From: Spirochaetia bacterium
Lineage (GTDB): Bacteria; Spirochaetota; Spirochaetia; Treponematales; Treponemataceae
Assembly (NCBI GenBank): GCA_022768865.1
Contig: JALELH010000030.1
Location: forward strand, 27,077 to 91,076
Direction: 5' to 3'
Length of the DNA: 64,000 bases
Shown here: in pieces, positions 58,269 to 64,000 of the stretch
Position numbering within the stretch: the first letter of the stretch is position 1
How the letters are laid out: every line of letters begins with the position of its first letter
Notes under the pieces: generated by a model
The model's input: the letters and a program-made list of their open reading frames with translations, nothing else
The model's database searches: none
Told to the model about the DNA's origin: nothing
Made by a program: the position numbers and the translations under genes

Positions 58269-59828
58269 ATGGCAGACTTAAAATCATTCATTAAAAACCT
58301 TCATCCACTTGAAACAAAAATCCTTCTTAAATACGGCTTGCAGGATGAACTTACGGCAGCAAAATTAGAAACAGAACTTGACTTTAAAGCCGGACACGCA
58401 AATCAGGCATTCAGCTGGCTTAGCGGAAAAAAACTTATTGCAGAAACAAACCGCACACCACATACATACTTTGAACTTACAGACTTCGGACGCAAAATCT
58501 TAGCAGAAGGTTTTGCAGAAGAAAGAATCATAAATTTCCTTAAGGACAACGGCCCGCACACACTGCCGGAAATTGCAGCAAAACTTGCCTTGGAAAACAA
58601 GGACGTTGGTTCTGCCTTCGGCGGATTAAGCAAGGACGGTGTTGTCGGCATGAACGCTGAAAAAAAGGCAGAATATAAAGGCGGAGACCTGCCTGCACGT
58701 TTTGCCGCTGCCAAAGCACTTATAGAAAAGGCAAGCAAGGCAGAAAACGCAACATTAGACGCATCAAACCTTTCTAAAGAAGAAAATGATGCCATGGGCG
58801 GCTTAACAAAAAAGCGCGGCATTTCTGAAACACCATTTAAAACAATTGAACGCGAAACCGTAACCTATAAACTTACGGAAGCATCCGTAGAAGTAAAGGA
58901 AGCACTTAAAAACGCAGGAATCACTGGAAACGAAATCGGTGAAATTACACCATCCCTGCTTGCATCAGGAGACTGGAAAAAAGGAACTTTCCGCGGATAC
59001 AACATTACAATTCCGCCTGCAAGAATCATTCCGGGCAGAACAAACCCGTACGTTCAGTTCCTTGAAAGCGTAAAAGACAAGCTCTGCTCTTTAGGCTTCC
59101 AGGACTTTGACGGTCCACTCGTAGAAACAGAATTCTGGAACGGCGATGCACTCTTTATGCCTCAGTTCCACGCTGCAAGAGACATTCACGACGTATACCG
59201 CATTAAAACACCTACACATGCAAAAGCCATAGAAGAACCGTATTTAAGCAACGTAGCTGCAGTTCACCGTGACGGCGGAAACACAGGCAGCCGCGGATGG
59301 AACTACAACTTTGACAACGAATTTACACGCCGCTTGATCATGAGAAGCCAGGGAACAGTCCTTTCTGCACACCAGCTTCATAAGGCAGAAATCCCGGGCA
59401 AATACTTTGGCATTGCACGCTGCTTCCGCTACGATAAAGTAGACGCAACACACCTTTCAGACTTTTACCAGACAGAAGGCATTGTTCTTGGAGAAGAAGC
59501 AAACTTAAAGACACTCCTTGGATTCCTTGAAATGTTTGCAGTAGAAATAGCCGGGGCTACGGACGTAAAATATGTTCCGGGTTACTTCCCGTTTACAGAA
59601 CCTTCAATAGAAGTACACATCAAGCATCCAAAGCTGGGCTGGTTTGAACTTGGCGGTTCCGGCATTTTCAGACCGGAAGTTACAAAGCCTATGGGCATCG
59701 ATGTTCCTGTCCTTGCATGGGGAATCGGTATAGACCGCATGGCACTTATGGCACTGGGACTTAACGATCTTCGTGAACTATTCTGCGAAGACATTGAACG
59801 CGTAAGGCTCAGAAAAGCAAAGTTTTAA
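58269..59828 (+). CDS. pheS: Phenylalanine--tRNA ligase alpha subunit (archaeal/eukaryal-like long form)
   Basis: 'LGFQDFDGPLVETEFWNGDALFMPQFHAARDIHDVY', 'RCFRYDKVDATHLSDFYQTEGIV', 'GIGIDRMALMALGLNDLRELF'; N-terminal winged-helix-like domains. Confidence 0.93.
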   Translation: MADLKSFIKNLHPLETKILLKYGLQDELTAAKLETELDFKAGHANQAFSWLSGKKLIAETNRTPHTYFELTDFGRKILAEGFAEERIINFLKDNGPHTLPEIAAKLALENKDVGSAFGGLSKDGVVGMNAEKKAEYKGGDLPARFAAAKALIEKASKAENATLDASNLSKEENDAMGGLTKKRGISETPFKTIERETVTYKLTEASVEVKEALKNAGITGNEIGEITPSLLASGDWKKGTFRGYNITIPPARIIPGRTNPYVQFLESVKDKLCSLGFQDFDGPLVETEFWNGDALFMPQFHAARDIHDVYRIKTPTHAKAIEEPYLSNVAAVHRDGGNTGSRGWNYNFDNEFTRRLIMRSQGTVLSAHQLHKAEIPGKYFGIARCFRYDKVDATHLSDFYQTEGIVLGEEANLKTLLGFLEMFAVEIAGATDVKYVPGYFPFTEPSIEVHIKHPKLGWFELGGSGIFRPEVTKPMGIDVPVLAWGIGIDRMALMALGLNDLRELFCEDIERVRLRKAKF

Positions 59829-59853
59829 TCATCTGATTTAAAGAGAAGGAAAC

Positions 59854-60771
59854 ATGGCAGAAGAGGTTGTGTCACAGGAAAAGAATATATTCGGGCGCAA
59901 AGTTTTTTTTATAAATGCTTCTTTCAATATTGAACAGATTGCCAAAGGCAAGCTGCGCGATATGGAATATGAAACCTATACAATAGACTTTACCCAGGCA
60001 AAAAATATTCTCAGGCAAAATCCAAACTCTATCTGCCTTGTAAACCTTGACTATGTAGATTCCCATTCCCTTACAGTAGTTCAGTATCTTAACTTCATTA
60101 TTTCATGCAAGGCAGAACCGGATTTTGCTACCATTTTCTTTGGCGTAATTTCAGTAAACAATTCTCCAAAGCAGATGAACCTTTTCTTCTATAACACGGA
60201 TCTTCCCTGCGGATACATCCTTGCATCCCCGAATAAAGAAGACTTTACCAATAACCTTATTTCTGTCCTGGACGTAAATGAAGCAAAGGGACGCCGCCAG
60301 TATGTACGTGCATCCTGCGACGGAAGTGAAGAAGCCTACATAAGCATACAGGCAAAAACAGGAGACATAAAGCTTCAGCTGGTAGACTTCAGTTCCGTAG
60401 GCCTTGCATGTAAAATACCAGACAACTGGAGCGGACTTATTCAGCCTAACACAGTGCTTTCAAGGGTAAGCCTTTGCTTTTACGGAGCAAAATTTCCAAC
60501 GTCTTTAGTTGTATTAAAGGAATTCAAAAAAGGCGACATAAACGTAATAATAACCCTTTTTGCAAAAACCGTATCGGCAGAAACAAAAAAGAAAGTGCGC
60601 AACCAGGTTTTTAAAATCCTTGAAACAAACATCGCACGCCAGGCAGACTATGCAAAGCCTGATAAAACTATTTATCCCCTTAAAACAGAAAAGAAAGACG
60701 CCGTAGTAAACCTTGACGAACTGCCGACTGCAGACGACCTGTCAGACGCCGGAGAACTGGAAGCAATCTAA
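59854..60771 (+). CDS. PilZ-domain protein
   Basis: 'RRQYVRASCDGSEEAYISIQAKTGDIKLQLVDFSSVGLACKIPDNW'. Confidence 0.7.
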   Translation: MAEEVVSQEKNIFGRKVFFINASFNIEQIAKGKLRDMEYETYTIDFTQAKNILRQNPNSICLVNLDYVDSHSLTVVQYLNFIISCKAEPDFATIFFGVISVNNSPKQMNLFFYNTDLPCGYILASPNKEDFTNNLISVLDVNEAKGRRQYVRASCDGSEEAYISIQAKTGDIKLQLVDFSSVGLACKIPDNWSGLIQPNTVLSRVSLCFYGAKFPTSLVVLKEFKKGDINVIITLFAKTVSAETKKKVRNQVFKILETNIARQADYAKPDKTIYPLKTEKKDAVVNLDELPTADDLSDAGELEAI

Positions 60772-60777
60772 AAACCA

Positions 60778-62127
60778 ATGGCAAAAAAGAAATCTTCAGT
60801 CGTTTATAAATGCTCTAACTGCGGCTATACACAGCCAGCATGGCTTGGCAGATGCCCGTCCTGCGGCGAATGGAACACATTAGAAGAATGTATAACAGAC
60901 CCCAACGCAGCCGCAGCAAAATTAAATGCAGACGGCACGGCAATAAAAGTAAAGCCTGTGCCCATGGCACGCATATCCGCACAGGAAGACCAGCGCATCC
61001 TGACGGGCAATGCAGAATTTGACCGCGTCTTAGGCGGAGGCGCCACAAAAAGAAGTGCCATCCTTATAGGCGGCGAACCGGGAATCGGAAAATCCACACT
61101 GCTTATACAGACCGCCGCATCCATGCTAAGCCAGGGCAGAATCCTTTACGTATCCGGAGAAGAATCTGCAGGCCAGATAAAGGGCCGTGCCATAAGGCTT
61201 GGCTTAAACACAGACGCAATAGAAATCCTCTGCACGCTAAGGCTAGAAGACATATTAGACGCCCTTGATTCACTAAAGCCGACAGTCGTAATAATAGATT
61301 CCATTCAGACCGTATATTCTGCAGAATGCGGAATAATCCCCGGCACCGTAAACCAGCTGAAATACTGCGCCAACGAACTTATAGGCTGGGTAAAGGAACG
61401 GGACAGCGTACTGTTCATGACGGCCCACATAACCAAAGACGGCGTAATTGCAGGCCCTAAATCCTTAGAGCACATGGTAGACACAGTCCTTTCCTTTGAA
61501 CGCACAAAAGACGAAGTGCGCTTCCTGCGTGCACAGAAAAACAGGTTCGGCTCCGTAGACGAACTTGGCATATTCCAGATGGAAAGCACGGGCTTAAAGT
61601 GCATAGCAGACCCAAGTGCCCTTTTTATAACGCGCCGCAAAGGAGAAACCCCTGCAGGCGTTGCATGTGCCAGCGTCTTTGAAGGCAGCCGCGTATTTAT
61701 AGTAGAAATCCAGGCGCTGACCGTTCCTGCAAAGGCATCAGTAAACCGTGTATATAGCGACAAAATAGACAGTGCCAGAGTAAGCCGTGTTGCCGCAGTC
61801 CTGGAAAAACGCCTTGGCATAAAATTCAGCGACCAGGACTTATACATAAACGTTGCAGGGGGCGTGCGCCTTACGGAAAGTGCCATAGACGCAGCCTTAG
61901 CCGCCGCCCTTTACAGCGCAAGGACAGACCTGCCCCTGCCTGAAAAATCCGTAGTAATAGGAGAACTTTCTTTAGCAGGAGAAATCCGCCCGGTAACAAA
62001 ACAGAAGCAGCGCGTAAAAGCCGCCAGGGACTTAGGCTTTGAAAAACTAACAGTGCCGGAAAAGGAAGCCTGTGCCGTAACCACAGAAAACATCCGCGAC
62101 CTGATAAAAGTCCTATTTGGAAAATAA
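60778..62127 (+). CDS. radA: DNA repair protein RadA
   Basis: C4 zinc finger 'YKCSNCGYTQPAWLGRCPSCGEWNT', Walker A 'GGEPGIGKSTLLIQ', 'KNRFGSVDELGIFQM'. Confidence 0.95.
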   Translation: MAKKKSSVVYKCSNCGYTQPAWLGRCPSCGEWNTLEECITDPNAAAAKLNADGTAIKVKPVPMARISAQEDQRILTGNAEFDRVLGGGATKRSAILIGGEPGIGKSTLLIQTAASMLSQGRILYVSGEESAGQIKGRAIRLGLNTDAIEILCTLRLEDILDALDSLKPTVVIIDSIQTVYSAECGIIPGTVNQLKYCANELIGWVKERDSVLFMTAHITKDGVIAGPKSLEHMVDTVLSFERTKDEVRFLRAQKNRFGSVDELGIFQMESTGLKCIADPSALFITRRKGETPAGVACASVFEGSRVFIVEIQALTVPAKASVNRVYSDKIDSARVSRVAAVLEKRLGIKFSDQDLYINVAGGVRLTESAIDAALAAALYSARTDLPLPEKSVVIGELSLAGEIRPVTKQKQRVKAARDLGFEKLTVPEKEACAVTTENIRDLIKVLFGK

Positions 62128-62172
62128 TATCACCATTGTTTTAAAAGCCATAAACCTATATAATTTGTTATC

Positions 62173-62790
62173 ATGAAAGTATCAAACAAATTTACAATGG
62201 CAAGGGTAATAAGCTCTCCCATATTGTTCCTTATATATTTTATCCCTATATGGACAAAAGCCGCTCCGGGCAGTTTCCTGAACATTGCTTCAGTAGTCCT
62301 TTCCATACCGCTCCTTGCAGCAACAGAACTTACGGATTATTTCGACGGCCACTACGCAAGGCTCCACGGGGAAGTAAGCGACTTTGGCAAAATGTTTGAT
62401 CCCTTTGCAGACGTGTTCCTGCATCTTTCAATGTTCACCTGCTTTGTATTTTCAGGCTACATGCCGGTGTGCTTTTACATACCGATTCTTTACCGTGAAT
62501 TCAGCCAGAACTTTTTAAGAATGGTAGCCGCAAAAAGCGGAACAGCCATAGCTGCACGCAAGGGCGGAAAAGTAAAAACCGTATTCTACGTTGCATCCTG
62601 CTTTGTAGCACTGGTGCAGGAATCTTTAGTGCGCACGGGCCTGGTAGAAATCCCTGGCATAACGGACTTTGCAATGGACATCTTCAGATACATAGGCTAC
62701 GGCTTCTTTGGCGTCTGCGTTGTACTTGCCTATACATCATTCATTGACTACCTAAAGAACTTTGGCAAAATATTAAAAGAAAACATCTGA
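62173..62790 (+). CDS. CDP-alcohol phosphatidyltransferase (PgsA-like)
   Basis: 'TELTDYFDGHYARLHGEVSDFGKMFDPFADVFLHLS' matches the D-x2-D-G-x2-A-R...G-x3-D-x3-D signature. Confidence 0.88.
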   Translation: MKVSNKFTMARVISSPILFLIYFIPIWTKAAPGSFLNIASVVLSIPLLAATELTDYFDGHYARLHGEVSDFGKMFDPFADVFLHLSMFTCFVFSGYMPVCFYIPILYREFSQNFLRMVAAKSGTAIAARKGGKVKTVFYVASCFVALVQESLVRTGLVEIPGITDFAMDIFRYIGYGFFGVCVVLAYTSFIDYLKNFGKILKENI

Positions 62791-63026
62791 AACAGGAATT
62801 TTGTGATTTCCGGCCCTTTTTTATTGGAATTTTGTGATAATAAAAATTTTAATTACAGGTATTAGCCTGACAATAAAAACTGTATATCCAGAAAAGCAAA
62901 CCGACAAGCCTGCAAAATCATATATATTGCCTTGCCAACGGCTTGCACGGTCAGTGCATAACAGCTAGAACAGTCTTTCCTTAACTGCTGGAACACATAA
63001 AACACAAAAAAAGCAAAATATTTTCC

Positions 63027-63117
63027 CCAAAAAGTGCACTTTTTGTTTTTTATTTAAAATAATTTATCTGGAACCTGTTTCAAAAATTGACATGGACGTC
63101 AATTTTTGAAACAGGTT
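63027..63117 (+). repeat. Dispersed AT-rich box copy 2 with perfect 20-bp inverted repeat
   Basis: CAAAAAGTGCACTTTTTG (63028-63045, perfect palindrome), TTTTTATTTAAAATAATTTATCTGG, then AACCTGTTTCAAAAATTGAC(63072-63091)-ATGGAC-GTCAATTTTTGAAACAGGTT(63098-63117). Confidence 0.85.
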
Positions 63118-63296
63118 ATATTTATAACAGAACATGATGTGTTAAAGAATGCAAAACCACTGTATCATATAGACAGGACAATAAAGGAAACTGGCCGCGG
63201 GGAAAAGCGTTTGATTACTTTTGCAATTCTTGTATAGGCTTTCTAAAGGCCTGCTCTTTTGGCGTGGTGCAGTATTCACCATGACACAGTTGACCG

Positions 63297-63450
63297 CTCA
63301 CCTAACAAAGGTGAACCTCTCACCTAGTAAGGGTGAGGCTCTCACCTTGCAACAGTATACATCTCACCCGGGTGAGATTTGCAACACACCTAGGTGAAAT
63401 ACGATACACACCAGGGTGAGATTTATATCTCACCCAAACAAAAGCTGCAG
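63297..63450. repeat. Seven-unit, exact 22-bp-period array with CTCACC/GGTGAG palindromic content
   Basis: C(T/A)CACC begins at 63297, 63319, 63341, 63363, 63385, 63407 and 63429 (all spacings 22). Includes ATCTCACCCGGGTGAGAT (63361-63378, perfect palindrome) and CACCTAGGTG (63387-63396). Confidence 0.92.
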
Positions 63451-63718
63451 TCCTAGCTCTTATAGGCTGCTTTACACAAAAACTAGTTTCATTGCATCCA
63501 AACTATATTTTAATTCTTCTGTGCAAACTGCAGGCTTTAGTCTTCATCAATAACAAAGGCAACACCAGGATTTACTTTGGCATCGTGCTAACAGTACCAT
63601 GCGGAACGTAACCATCAATGCCTACACTGCCGGCAACTTCCCGCATAACTGTTTTCCCTTGCCTGATAAAACAATATTTTATAATTTTTCGTGTTTTTCC
63701 ATTCAGATTCGGTGCCTT

Positions 63719-63787
63719 TTTTAATTTTTATTTAAAATAATATATATGGAACATGTTTCAAAAATTGACGTCCTGTCAATTTTTGAA
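63719..63787 (+). repeat. Dispersed AT-rich box copy 3 with TTCAAAAATTGAC/GTCAATTTTTGAA hairpin
   Basis: TTTTTATTTAAAATAATATATATGGAACATGTTTCAAAAATTGAC matches copy 2 with few differences; 13-bp arms 63757-63769 and 63775-63787, 5-nt loop. Confidence 0.85.
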
Positions 63788-63883
63788 CGTCTTCTTTGCT
63801 TAAAATTACATACGCCATCCATGGCTTAATGTAATTTTATCAGGATGACCTGATTCCAGATACTTTTTTACAAGGAGGCATTT

Positions 63884-64000
63884 ATGCCTGCACAAACACA
63901 ACCTAACGTAATCTACAAGGACCGATTATTCAAAGCAATCTTCGGCAAGGAGGAACACAAGGACTGGTTATTGTCCCTCTACAACGCACTGAACAATTCT
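63884..64000 (+). CDS. Rpn/TIGR01784-type PD-(D/E)XK nuclease/putative transposase (partial, runs off right edge)
   Basis: MPAQTQPNVIYKDRLFKAIFGKEEHKDWLLSLYNALNNS, the typical N-terminus ('DRLFKxIFG') of this family; AAGGAGG RBS just upstream. Confidence 0.75.
   Translation, partial: MPAQTQPNVIYKDRLFKAIFGKEEHKDWLLSLYNALNNS

Noticed and set aside
61305-61886. 193-aa minus-strand ORF opposite radA
   Set aside because: Antisense to conserved RadA motifs (KNRFG etc.).
63121-63230. Possible degenerate PD-(D/E)XK gene remnant ('IDRTIKETGRGEKRLITFAILV')
   Set aside because: Only about 20 codons without a recognisable family motif; insufficient to call a pseudogene.
63297-63450. CRISPR array interpretation of the 22-bp array
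   Set aside because: Unit of 22 bp is too short, the conserved part is only about 6 bp and palindromic, there is no repeat/spacer structure of CRISPR type and no cas gene in the window.

Overview
The window looks like a chromosomal segment of a low-GC spirochaete, most likely a host-associated Treponema; this is inferred from protein content only. It is dense with genes. From left to right it contains: (1) part of an aryl-polyene/flexirubin-type lipid biosynthesis cluster (about 1-10055; MMPL exporter, LolA-like protein, thioesterase, LpxL-type acyltransferase, GT2, FabZ-like dehydratase, AMP-ligase, two ACPs, methyltransferase, KS-like protein, PlsC-type acyltransferase), with the core ketosynthases presumably beyond the left edge; (2) MTA/SAH salvage genes, an esterase, an M18 peptidase, a HAD phosphatase and an HD-GYP/hybrid-kinase phosphorelay; (3) DUF1538 plus a tandem PII protein, and birA; (4) PASTA-fmt-def-hisD-pepT, a degenerate HD-GYP, and pflA/pflB; (5) rnhA, an RND tripartite efflux operon and a DUF1703-type AAA-ATPase; (6) a porin-like protein and an IS110-family element with a structured upstream RNA candidate; (7) spirochaete-conserved genes, a bactofilin/M23 pair, tatD, dus, GGDEF, rhomboid, pheS, PilZ, radA and pgsA-like; (8) a large non-coding region ending in the start of an Rpn/TIGR01784-type PD-(D/E)XK gene. 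The most unusual signal is two unrelated-sequence 22-bp-period palindromic arrays (41255-41360 and 63297-63450). Each lies upstream of a PD-(D/E)XK-family gene and close to copies of a shared AT-rich box and hairpin element. All product calls are made by eye from motifs; no database search was run.
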